Shown here: piece after piece, positions 1 through 6,669 of the stretch
Numbering within the stretch: position 1 is the first letter of the stretch
Layout: each line of letters begins with the position of its first letter
Origin: a bacterium
GTDB taxonomy: Bacteria; Chlamydiota; Chlamydiia; Chlamydiales; FEN-1388
Assembly: GCA_021811115.1 (NCBI GenBank)
Contig: JAJZPP010000020.1
Coordinates: 1-7,584, forward strand
Length of the DNA: 7,584 bases
Direction: 5' to 3'
Notes under the pieces: generated by a model
What the model was told of the DNA's origin: nothing
Database searches by the model: none
The model's input: only the letters and a program-made list of their open reading frames with translations
Translations under genes and position numbers: made by a program

Positions 1-13
1 AATAACGCTCACA

Positions 14-36
14 AGGCCATTATGAGGCCTGTTTTT
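14..36 (+). terminator. Weak candidate intrinsic terminator (plus strand)
   Basis: AGGCC (14-18) pairs with GGCCT (26-30) around a 7-base loop, followed by G and five Ts (32-36). The stem is only 5 bp, though four pairs are G-C. It would end a transcript entering from the left of the window, whose gene is not visible. It could equally be a chance palindrome. Confidence 0.3.
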
Positions 37-180
37 GATCTTTGGGTGCCGATCATAACCTCGCTGGAACACCATCCTCGACCATGATGTCAATTATGAC
101 CATGAAAATCGGTGAAGATGAGTTCAGCACCAACCAAACGAAGACATGCGCATAAGAATGTTATAGCAATTATTTGAACC

Positions 181-207
181 ACAGAGGACACAGAGATCAC
201 AGAGAAG
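181..207. repeat. Three-unit 9-base repeat (ACAGAGNNN)
   Basis: ACAGAG occurs three times in exact 9-base register (181-186, 190-195, 199-204), separated by GAC, ATC and AAG and preceded by AACC. I recall strings of this kind (ACCACAGAGGACACAGAG and its complement) as dispersed intergenic repeats in many environmental bacterial genomes. That resemblance is from memory, not a search. It begins about 28 bases past the stop codon of the last operon gene. No function is evident from the sequence. Confidence 0.65.
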
Positions 208-234
208 GGAGGGAATTAGCACTAGGCTTGCTGG

Positions 235-1254
235 CTATCTAAGGCCCCTAAGGGACCAATTATCGAGGAGATACCGCTTCCCTTGTTGCACAACCAGCGG
301 ACGGTCCAGTGAAAAAGGTTTTTTTCGTTCGGCACTCTCTATACAGCGAAGGGTGGCCCGCTGTGCTGGTGAAGAGAGTGTAACTGTATCATCGCAGGCG
401 GCCCGAAGGAGGAGGCGGCGTATCGTTCCTTTTCTCCACTCGAGTGACAATAGGTGCCCTGAGGCGAGTGGGAAGGAGTATATCCTGCCTGAAACAGCCT
501 CAACAGGTACGCACGGAAGCAACTGAACAGTCTCTTCCTCTCGCACAAACATGGAGGAAATGAGCGTAGAAACGGCTGAATGCACCTGGGATAACGAGAG
601 CGCATCGGGATACGCTTTCCTGCTAAACCCAAGGAAGAGGTCATCCTCCCTTTTCGGAACAAAAATACCCTGTATTCCTACTGCAAAAAGGTTGAGGAGT
701 AATGGGCCGACTGTGCGAATCTCGTTTCGTTGAACAGCACCTGCAAGCTGCCCCAGGAGTGTCTCATCTTCACCTATCGGAACCTTTTCCCGTCCCAACA
801 GGTGCCACAAGGGCATCATTTCGGTGAGCGTTGGGCGGTGTGAGATTCGTTCCCAACAAGCCGCTTTATGGCAGCCGAGCATGAGGCGTGGGAGAGGAAA
901 ACGGGGAGCAACGCAGGGGAGAGGATACATTCTCTTTTCTAATGAAAGCCCTTTCACGGGAGAAAACAAGACCCCGTCGCTATGTGCCTCGATACGATAC
1001 CTAAAAAAACCGGCTCTCGAGTGGCCTTCAACCGTGATCCGCTGGTGAATGGCATCGACATAGGCAGTAAAGGACGGATTCTCTCCCAACTCGACAAACA
1101 GCTTCTCTGCTAGGCACTTAGAACCTTGGAAGAGCTGAAAGGCTGTTGGAAAGACTTTCAAGAAGCAATCGGATCCTGGAAGCCAACAACAAGTTCCTGG
1201 CGTTGTGGTAAAGACGGGTTGGTATGGTGGCGGAATAAACTGCCGAAGACTCAT
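235..1254 (-). CDS. Uncharacterised protein with a GH95-like C-terminal segment
   Basis: This is the last gene of the operon, 339 residues. I chose the ATG at 1254 because it overlaps the mtaB stop codon as ATGA and has GGAGAG 8 bases upstream. An in-frame start at 1317 would add 21 residues inside mtaB and is less likely. I do not recognise the protein as a whole. There is no signal peptide and no membrane segment, so it is probably cytosolic. It has several scattered cysteines (22, 23, 30, 47, 114, 128, 133). Residues about 246-292 begin LLPCVP, then have SGRIYS and LEWRKG. This resembles the C-terminal beta domain of GH95-type alpha-fucosidases (LLPALP ... G ... LEWKDG), and the N-terminal part may also be beta-rich. 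The length is less than half that of a GH95 enzyme and I see no catalytic barrel, so glycosidase activity is not claimed. Position suggests co-expression with mtaB. Confidence 0.8.
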   Translation of the reverse strand: MSLRQFIPPPYQPVFTTTPGTCCWLPGSDCFLKVFPTAFQLFQGSKCLAEKLFVELGENPSFTAYVDAIHQRITVEGHSRAGFFRYRIEAHSDGVLFSPVKGLSLEKRMYPLPCVAPRFPLPRLMLGCHKAACWERISHRPTLTEMMPLWHLLGREKVPIGEDETLLGQLAGAVQRNEIRTVGPLLLNLFAVGIQGIFVPKREDDLFLGFSRKAYPDALSLSQVHSAVSTLISSMFVREEETVQLLPCVPVEAVSGRIYSFPLASGHLLSLEWRKGTIRRLLLRAACDDTVTLSSPAQRATLRCIESAERKKPFSLDRPLVVQQGKRYLLDNWSLRGLR

Positions 1255-2489
1255 GGTAGAAGCTCTCCAAAAAGACCGCACGAGCTGTTTTTGGTAACGC
1301 GAACAGTCATCAGACAATTGGGCTGGGCAGAACCGCTCGGGAGGAAGACGGTCAGTCCGCTCCTGGTCAGCCCTTCGGGTTGATCGGCTCCCTTTTCTGT
1401 GAGTACCTCGACGGTTCTTCCAACGTACTCATCTCGTATTGACGATGCCATTTTTTCAGCCAGTTCGGAGAGTTTTCGTTTTCGCTCTTTCATCAATTCG
1501 ACGGGAACTTTTTCTGGGATAAAAGAGGCCCGTGTTTTGGGTCGTTCACTGTATGGGAAGATGTGCACCTTGGTAAATCGTACCTCTTCCAGGAGTGAAA
1601 GCGACTCTTCAAAATCCTGATCGCTCTCGCCCGGAAAGCCAACGATCATGTCGGTAGAAAAAGCAAAGTTGGGTATCCTCTCACGCAGGCGGCGCACAAT
1701 ATCGAGAAACTGCTCTCGGGAGTACTGCCGGCGCATCTTCTGTAACACCTGTGTGGAGCCTGATTGCGCGACCAAGTGGAGCGCCGGGCAGAGAGTGGCA
1801 CTTCGCGTGATGATTTCAATGAGCCTCTCATCAATGTCGTTGGGATTGATTGAGGAGAGTCTCAGGCGGCGTAATCCGGGAACTGTATCTACGGCGGCGA
1901 TGAGATCGGACAGACTGCCCTCAAAATCACCAATATTCACGCCAGTCAGAACAATCTCTTGATGGCCGGAGGCAACGACCGCTTTTGCCTCTTCAGTAAT
2001 CTCTTGGATAGACCGAGACCGAGATCTCCCTCGTAGGAGAGGCACGGTACAGTAGGAGCAAAAACCGTTACATCCATCTTGGACCTTGATGAAGGCGCGT
2101 GTGTGGCCATCAAACCGCGTAATAGAGAAGCTTCCTGCCTCCTCATCAGGGAAGAGGGTCGAGACAATCTCTTCGCAGCTTTTTCCCGCGAGGACGTCAG
2201 TGACGCCCTCGATGGATCGAAGGGTATATGGATCTCGTGAGGCCAGGCAGCCAGTAACGACAACACGGGCCCCTGGGTGATGCGACGCTAGCGATCGGAT
2301 GGCGTGACGGGAGGAGCTCTCAGCCGCCTCGGTCACAGCGCATGTGTGGATGAGGCACAGCTCTGCCGACTCCCCCACAGCCGCTTCGACAAATCCGAGC
2401 GCTTCCAGCTGGGTTTTAATGGCTTGCAGTTCGTACTGATTGGTCCTACAGCCTAGCACAGTGCAGGTGTACCGTTTTGGTAAGTTCAA
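1251..2489 (-). CDS. mtaB: tRNA (t6A37) methylthiotransferase MtaB
   Basis: Radical-SAM enzyme that adds a methylthio group to t6A at position 37 of ANN-decoding tRNAs, giving ms2t6A, in the cytosol. About 412 residues, normal for the family. Numbered from the TTG at 2489, the N-terminal UPF0004 domain has its three iron-sulphur cysteines at 14 (LGCRTNQYE), 50 (HTCAVT) and 81 (TGC). The radical-SAM cluster is CNGFCSYC (cysteines 140, 144, 147), followed by RGRSRSR. AQSGS lies near residue 241. The last 60 or so residues form a TRAM RNA-binding domain. LGCRTNQYE, AESSSRHAIR and LSSINPNDI favour MtaB over MiaB or RimO. There is no ATG or GTG near the N-terminus. I chose TTG at 2489 because GAGG lies 6 bases upstream; TTG at 2492 or 2501 is possible. 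The stop overlaps the next gene as ATGA. Confidence 0.93.
   Translation of the reverse strand: MNLPKRYTCTVLGCRTNQYELQAIKTQLEALGFVEAAVGESAELCLIHTCAVTEAAESSSRHAIRSLASHHPGARVVVTGCLASRDPYTLRSIEGVTDVLAGKSCEEIVSTLFPDEEAGSFSITRFDGHTRAFIKVQDGCNGFCSYCTVPLLRGRSRSRSIQEITEEAKAVVASGHQEIVLTGVNIGDFEGSLSDLIAAVDTVPGLRRLRLSSINPNDIDERLIEIITRSATLCPALHLVAQSGSTQVLQKMRRQYSREQFLDIVRRLRERIPNFAFSTDMIVGFPGESDQDFEESLSLLEEVRFTKVHIFPYSERPKTRASFIPEKVPVELMKERKRKLSELAEKMASSIRDEYVGRTVEVLTEKGADQPEGLTRSGLTVFLPSGSAQPNCLMTVRVTKNSSCGLFGELLP
1263..1268 (-). promoter_or_regulatory. Ribosome binding site fixing the start of the last gene
   Basis: GGAGAG on the minus strand lies 8 bases before the ATG at 1254, inside the end of mtaB. 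Together with the ATGA overlap it supports that start over the longer frame and suggests translational coupling to mtaB. Confidence 0.65.
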
Positions 2490-2495
2490 CAAATA

Positions 2496-2499
2496 CCTC
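2496..2499 (-). promoter_or_regulatory. Ribosome binding site deciding the TTG start of mtaB
   Basis: Minus-strand GAGG sits 6 bases before TTG 2489 and 3 bases before TTG 2492. The further upstream TTG at 2501 overlaps this motif and has only an adjacent AAGAG, with no proper spacing. The site therefore favours initiation at 2489. Confidence 0.5.
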
Positions 2500-2547
2500 A
2501 ACTCTTGCGAAAACTGGCATTTAGAGTACAGGGAGAAAAAGTTTTTT

Positions 2548-3681
2548 TCAAGAATGGAATAGAGCCTGATCGAAGTGCCCTGATAAGATGAAATTCTTAA
2601 GTCGCACTAAAAAGTACGAGCCTGCCTCTCGTACCGGCACCGAGGCAGAATCGGCCATATTGTGCGTAACAGCCGCCTCAAGTCCTGTCCTCAATGTATC
2701 GAGGATGCTCCCACCCGTTTTTATCTGTGGTTGGGGCAGACATTTTGAGAGGAGAGCGGTAAAAAACGATTCATCATCCAGAATCGTGTAGAGCGCATCC
2801 GATTCAAACGGTTGAAAGGCTCCTTCCATTGCAGAGGAAAGAAACGAGAGGAAAAGATCCTCCAAAGATGTGGCGTACAGCTGAAAAGCAATGACTGAGA
2901 GCGCTTTTATTGCCAAGGGCCTTTTCGAGACCGCCTGGATCCAAGGAGCCGACGGCTCTAAGAATGTGTGAAAAAAGGGCCCCAACGCTTGCTCAAATGG
3001 CAGGAGGAGCGTCTCATCAAATTGGAGCGATGGCATGGCCAAACCCTCGGGCGATCTTGCCCACTCCCGAACCTTCAGGAGCCATCGAGAAAAGAGCGTG
3101 TTCTTAGTCTCTCGTGAAAATACTGTCGTGGAAATCCACTCGGCCGCCTGAGGACGGTTGCTTTCAATCAATGAGAAAAGAGCGGGAGCCATCATGGCGG
3201 CCCCTGCAGGCATGTATATGGAATCTGCACCGTGTGGAAGAAGGATTGTCTGCAACGACGCGAGGGCGTTGAGGAGAGATGGCCGGAGATCCACTTCTAC
3301 ACCGCCGTGTGGCTGGTGACGTCGTCTGCGACGCGCCTTCTTATCGTGGAGAGCCGGTTCGAACCGCGCCACCTCCTGCCCCCACTCTTGTGCAGCTGAG
3401 CTGAGAGTCACAAAGAGCTGTACGATGAACGAGAGCTTCTCCTCCAACGAGCGGCGATCCAGTTGTCGCACCTGGCCGAGGAGTCGTGCCAAGAGAAGCG
3501 TGAGATTCTTATGAACCATCTCCCCCACCGCCGACTCTCCTACCATCGCTCGAGCGAGCGCAAGCTGTGGCTGAAGCTGCTGCGTCACTGTCTTCTCCAG
3601 CATGTTGAGAATCGGTTGCGCAGCCGGTTTGGATAGGAGAACCGCTTGTGCCGCCTCATATTCGGTATCGATGGAGCTCAT
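2548..3681 (-). CDS. Uncharacterised helical protein, 377 residues
   Basis: I do not recognise this protein. Its ATG overlaps the hflX stop as ATGA, with a weak GAGAG 5 bases upstream, so it is probably translationally coupled to hflX. It is rich in leucine and alanine, reads as mostly amphipathic helices, and has no signal peptide or clear membrane span. A strongly basic patch, KKARRRRRH, lies at residues 114-122, followed by a short HQPHGG loop. This separates an N-terminal helical part (1-112) from a C-terminal part (130-377). The patch could bind RNA, DNA or acidic surfaces, but this is inference. There are no nucleotide-binding motifs and no recognisable catalytic triads, and only one cysteine (314). 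The open frame is full-length and clean with bases like its neighbours, so it is a real gene. A lineage-restricted (perhaps chlamydial) family is likely. A link to ribosome or tRNA work is suggested only by position. Confidence 0.82.
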   Translation of the reverse strand: MSSIDTEYEAAQAVLLSKPAAQPILNMLEKTVTQQLQPQLALARAMVGESAVGEMVHKNLTLLLARLLGQVRQLDRRSLEEKLSFIVQLFVTLSSAAQEWGQEVARFEPALHDKKARRRRRHQPHGGVEVDLRPSLLNALASLQTILLPHGADSIYMPAGAAMMAPALFSLIESNRPQAAEWISTTVFSRETKNTLFSRWLLKVREWARSPEGLAMPSLQFDETLLLPFEQALGPFFHTFLEPSAPWIQAVSKRPLAIKALSVIAFQLYATSLEDLFLSFLSSAMEGAFQPFESDALYTILDDESFFTALLSKCLPQPQIKTGGSILDTLRTGLEAAVTHNMADSASVPVREAGSYFLVRLKNFILSGHFDQALFHS

Positions 3682-5036
3682 GCGGGCTCTCGGACACAGG
3701 CGTAATTGGAAAGCTGTTCCGCATACGGCAGCGGCAGCTCAGCGTCGATGACGATATCATTCTCCTCATACTCTTGCGAGAGGATGTTCCCCTCTGAGAT
3801 GAGATGGGCGACAACGCCATACTCACTTTGAGGGATTCGTAAGAGGACTCGGCGCCTTCGATCCTTAATCGCCTCGCACATGGCCGCAAAAAGTTCCTCA
3901 AACCCTTCGCCTGTCAGCGCGGAGACTTGTACCGATTTTGGATAGGACATGCGGAGTTTTTGAATTGTGGCCCGTTGGGCTGATGCGCTTTCGGGTTGGC
4001 TTAAGTCGATCTTGTTGATGACCGTGATAATAGGCGCATCCTTGGCGTTCAGTTCCGAGAGAACCTCCATGGTTGTTTGGGCCTGTTCGAGGGCGAGCGG
4101 ATGGCTTGAATCGATGAGGTGAAGGAGGATGTCGGCATCGACCGCCTCTTCAAGCGTGCTCTTGAACGCAGCCACAAGCAGGTGTGGGAGCTTCCGAATG
4201 AACCCAACTGTATCTGTCATCAGAATGTGTTGGTGGTTTGGGAGCAGAAATTTACGTGTGGTCGTATCCAGAGTGGCAAACAGCTTATCCTCAACGAGCA
4301 CACCCGCTTTGGTCAAATGGTTCATCAGGGTCGATTTGCCCGCGTTAGTATACCCGATGATGGCAAACACAGGAATCCCCTCTCGTTCCCGTCGGTGGCG
4401 CTGTGTGCGCCTATTTTGGGCCACGACGACAAGCTCCCTTTCTAGCCGTTCTAGCCGCCGCTTCAAGGCTCTGCGATCCATCTCGATCTGCTTTTCACCC
4501 TTGCCGCGTAAGTATCCACCACCGCCTACTCCCCCACCACTCCCCGCTTGACGCGAGAGGTGGAGCCACATTCTCTTCAGGCGTGGGGCGATGTACTTGA
4601 CTTGCGCCACCTCGATCTGCAGCTTAGCCTCGCGCGTCTTGGCCCGGTCGGCAAAGACACCTAAAATGACCTCTGTCCTATCCATGACAGGCATTTTGAG
4701 TAGTCGCTCGAGGTTGCGTTGCTGCACCGGAGAAATCTCATCATCAAAGATCACAAGATTGGCGCCGGATGCCTGGGCACGCTCTTGAAGCTGCTCCACC
4801 TTTCCTGCGCTCAAGAACGTGGCCGCCGAAAACTCCCTGATAATGGTGCACCAGCGCTCAATAACCGTGATTTTATGGGTTTGAGCGAGCAGGTCAAGTT
4901 CGGCGAGATGGTCCTCTGCTACCGCCTTCTCAGCAGGATCCCGAAAGACCCCAACGAGGAGCGCCTTGGCACTCTTAATCCGCTCGACATCATACCATGC
5001 ATTAAAATGCACCTCTTCTGCTGTATCTTGCTTCAT
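3678..5036 (-). CDS. hflX: GTPase HflX
   Basis: Translational GTPase that binds the 50S subunit and splits or rescues stalled ribosomes; cytosolic. Numbered from Met at 5036 (452 residues, typical length), the N-terminal HflX domain covers about 20-155. A glycine-rich linker (about 165-180) leads into RGKGEKQIE and a coiled-coil helix (about 185-220). The G domain follows: G1 GYTNAGKS at 228-235, G2 threonines in TLDTTTRK, G3 DTVG at 275-278, G4 NKID at 341-344 and G5 SALTG at 372-376. A short C-terminal extension has the usual SEYG and EGNI segments. I chose the ATG at 5036 because GAGG lies 5 bases upstream, overlapping the stop of the hydrolase gene. ATG at 5039 is adjacent, and ATG at 5072 extends 12 residues but lacks a good binding site. 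In the linker, canonical RGPGETQLE reads RGKGEKQIE. The stop overlaps the next gene as ATGA. Confidence 0.95.
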   Translation of the reverse strand: MKQDTAEEVHFNAWYDVERIKSAKALLVGVFRDPAEKAVAEDHLAELDLLAQTHKITVIERWCTIIREFSAATFLSAGKVEQLQERAQASGANLVIFDDEISPVQQRNLERLLKMPVMDRTEVILGVFADRAKTREAKLQIEVAQVKYIAPRLKRMWLHLSRQAGSGGGVGGGGYLRGKGEKQIEMDRRALKRRLERLERELVVVAQNRRTQRHRREREGIPVFAIIGYTNAGKSTLMNHLTKAGVLVEDKLFATLDTTTRKFLLPNHQHILMTDTVGFIRKLPHLLVAAFKSTLEEAVDADILLHLIDSSHPLALEQAQTTMEVLSELNAKDAPIITVINKIDLSQPESASAQRATIQKLRMSYPKSVQVSALTGEGFEELFAAMCEAIKDRRRRVLLRIPQSEYGVVAHLISEGNILSQEYEENDIVIDAELPLPYAEQLSNYACVREPA

Positions 5037-5041
5037 CATAT

Positions 5042-5045
5042 CCTC
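5042..5045 (-). promoter_or_regulatory. Ribosome binding site of hflX inside the upstream stop codon
   Basis: Minus-strand GAGG begins within the TGA stop (5046-5044) of the hydrolase gene and lies 5 bases before ATG 5036. It decides the hflX start in favour of 5036 (or 5039) and implies that ribosomes finishing the hydrolase can reinitiate on hflX. Confidence 0.6.
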
Positions 5046-5826
5046 AGTATTCAAAACCGATTTCACATCCATCGTAGGCTAAAAATACATCCTCAGGCAG
5101 CTTCTCGCTCACCTGGGCGTAGTCAATATCGTGAGACAGATGGGTGAGGTAGAGCCACCTTGCCCCCACCCTCTTTCGAAACTCGAGCGCCTCTTCGATC
5201 GTCAATTGGACCCGCGAGTGACCAAATTGGGCGCCACTGAGCACCAGCGTCTGCACCCCCGCGAGCCGATCGAAAATCGTCTCATCATACTCCTTCACAT
5301 CGGTGATGTAGGCAAACTCCCCAATTCTCAATCCCGTGACAGCCATCTTGCCTTGGAAGTAGCTCACATACGCCATATCGATGCCAGAAAAAGAGAACTG
5401 CCCACTGGAGTTGTTCAGCACGTGAAAGTCAAATTGTGCAGAAAAATTGCCCTCGGGAGTGCGCGGGATGAAGTGGTAGTAAAACATCTTCTTTACACTC
5501 GCAAAGCTCGCTTTTGAGAGGAAGCATGGTAAGGGGGCGTTCCGTTGGAAATTATACACGCGGAGCTCTTCGAGCCCGCCGATGTGGTCGTAGTGGGTGT
5601 GTGAGATAAAAACCCCATCGGGTGGCCGAAATCGATAGAGCAGCGCTTGCTGCCGAAAATCGGGTGACACATCCAGGAGAAGCGAGATTGTGCCGAGGGA
5701 GACGTAGAGGCTCGATCGCAGCCGTTTATTCCTCGGATCTGGCGATCGACAGACAGCACACTGACAGTCGATGACAGGGACTCCTGTGGAAGCGCCGGTA
5801 CCTAAGAAAAGAATGGTTCCGCGCAT
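5044..5826 (-). CDS. PhnP-type metallo-beta-lactamase-fold hydrolase
   Basis: Cytosolic metal-dependent hydrolase of the PhnP branch, probably a phosphodiesterase; its substrate is unknown, and no phosphonate (phn) genes are nearby. 260 residues, normal length. The hallmark SHTHYDHIGG gives ligands H76, H78, D80 and H81. The PhnP structural-zinc cysteines are present at 21, 23 and 26 (CQCAVC), with H232 as the likely fourth ligand. YITD supplies bridging D176, and LTHLSH supplies H229. The usual ligand His before GK...G.R appears replaced by Gln158 (QGKMAVTGLR), which may alter the second metal site. The ATG at 5826 shares its A with the stop of the upstream membrane-protein gene (TGATG), implying coupling. 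In Chlamydia a phnP-like gene also lies next to hflX (from memory). The PhnP family assignment is firm; the in vivo reaction is not. Confidence 0.9.
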   Translation of the reverse strand: MRGTILFLGTGASTGVPVIDCQCAVCRSPDPRNKRLRSSLYVSLGTISLLLDVSPDFRQQALLYRFRPPDGVFISHTHYDHIGGLEELRVYNFQRNAPLPCFLSKASFASVKKMFYYHFIPRTPEGNFSAQFDFHVLNNSSGQFSFSGIDMAYVSYFQGKMAVTGLRIGEFAYITDVKEYDETIFDRLAGVQTLVLSGAQFGHSRVQLTIEEALEFRKRVGARWLYLTHLSHDIDYAQVSEKLPEDVFLAYDGCEIGFEY

Positions 5827-6608
5827 CAGTTCTGTCTCTTTTGGGCTAATCGCCAGAGGATGTATCGATCTGACTCAACAACCATGTGGACGAAGAAGAG
5901 GAAACAGGGCGCTGCGAAGGCGGCAAAGACGATTGTTCGAACGATGAGAGCTGCCAACTCAAGCGAGAAGGTGTGACTTTGGCCTCCAAAGAGCCATGTG
6001 GAGAAGACGAGCAGTCCCAACGGCAGAAGACCAAAGAGGGTCAATCTCAGGCGAATGAGAAGCCCCCAGTGCCATGCATCCAAGAGATTGGAGACCACCT
6101 CATCATGGCCGGTCCCGCTCCTAGCGGCAATCACGCCTACTGTAGGCAAAACTGCCACTTGAGTAAGTAAAGAGAGGAACATGAGGCCAAGCAAGAACGT
6201 GGGAGCCCACGAGGTGACGAGGTAGATGAGAGAGCCAAGAATGGGCAGGCTCTCAAGACGGATCCACAGCGATGAAACTAAGGCGAGTAGCAGTTGCAGG
6301 AGGAGTGCCCCTCCGCACAGCAAAAGAAAGGAGCCGAGGTGGGGGCAGGCCTTTGACACGAGTGTAGACCAGGAGAGGCGCTCCCCCTCGCGCATGGAGG
6401 AAAAGAGGCAGGCAAGGAAGTAAAAGCAGAGAGAGGCTGGAAAGAGAGCGACGCAGGTGGAAAAGAGGAGGTGGCCGCACAGAGCAAAAGTCCCGAGACC
6501 CAGTAACGAGGCGATTACCATCCCTAGAGCCGAAACTCCAAGAGTGAGTGGAGTGGTCAAAAACCGAGGAAATCTGCCCACAATATGTTCGACAACTCGT
6601 TCGTCCAT
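5826..6608 (-). CDS. Uncharacterised polytopic membrane protein
   Basis: First gene of the operon, 260 residues, about six predicted membrane segments near residues 24-44, 47-70, 91-114, 124-150, 188-206 and 217-242. The N-terminus (MDERVVEHIVGRFPRF) is short and charged, with no cleavable signal peptide. A hydrophilic loop with SGTGHDEVVSNLLDAWHW lies at about 164-181, and the tail ends in basic KRQN. I recognise no transport or enzyme motif. The overall pattern resembles uncharacterised inner-membrane proteins of Chlamydiota or general DUF-type six-pass proteins, but I cannot name a family. The ATG at 6608 has GAGG about 5 bases upstream, which supports this start. Its stop overlaps the hydrolase start by one base. 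A functional link to the hydrolase (for example anchoring or substrate supply) is only suggested by coupling. Confidence 0.82.
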   Translation of the reverse strand: MDERVVEHIVGRFPRFLTTPLTLGVSALGMVIASLLGLGTFALCGHLLFSTCVALFPASLCFYFLACLFSSMREGERLSWSTLVSKACPHLGSFLLLCGGALLLQLLLALVSSLWIRLESLPILGSLIYLVTSWAPTFLLGLMFLSLLTQVAVLPTVGVIAARSGTGHDEVVSNLLDAWHWGLLIRLRLTLFGLLPLGLLVFSTWLFGGQSHTFSLELAALIVRTIVFAAFAAPCFLFFVHMVVESDRYILWRLAQKRQN

Positions 6609-6640
6609 GAATCCTCAGAAGAGAGGGGTTATTCTGGCGT

Positions 6641-6669
6641 AGCGTATCAGATAGGCACGAACTCGTCAA
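6641..6669 (-). promoter_or_regulatory. Candidate sigma70-type promoter of the operon
   Basis: On the minus strand TTGACG (6669-6664) is a 5/6 match to the -35 consensus. It is followed after exactly 17 bases by TACGCT (6646-6641), a weak 3/6 match to TATAAT. Transcription would begin near 6634, leaving a leader of about 25 bases before the ATG at 6608, with its GAGG binding site. No other comparable pair was seen between the first gene and the insertion sequence. The weak -10 keeps confidence moderate. Confidence 0.45.

Larger units (their letters stand above)
1..234. other. Non-coding flank downstream of the operon
   Basis: No convincing gene lies here on either strand. All six frames are broken by stops within short distances, and the few open stretches (such as a minus-strand frame over about 100-180) match nothing I recognise. 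The stretch holds a weak plus-strand hairpin near the left edge and a short periodic ACAGAG repeat near the right edge. No strong hairpin followed by a T-run is visible on the minus strand, so the end of the operon transcript is not marked by an obvious intrinsic terminator. It may be degenerate accessory DNA, but that is inference. Confidence 0.6.

Noticed and set aside
1..180. Possible transposase or gene remnant in the left flank
   Set aside because: Short open stretches exist on the minus strand, but none keeps a frame with recognisable motifs, so a pseudogene call cannot be supported.
1255..1317. Longer N-terminus for the last operon gene, starting at 1317
   Set aside because: It would overlap mtaB by over 60 bases with no clear binding site. 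The ATG at 1254 has GGAGAG at good spacing and an ATGA junction.
2535..2550. A/T hairpin GAAAAAGTTTTTTTC between the 377-residue gene and mtaB as a terminator
   Set aside because: The stem has almost no G-C pairs and lies within a tightly packed operon; it is an A/T run, not a stable terminator.
4129..4551. Plus-strand open frames of 108 and 140 codons across hflX
   Set aside because: They lie opposite the conserved GTPase domain and are serine/arginine-rich shadow translations without a ribosome binding site or family resemblance.
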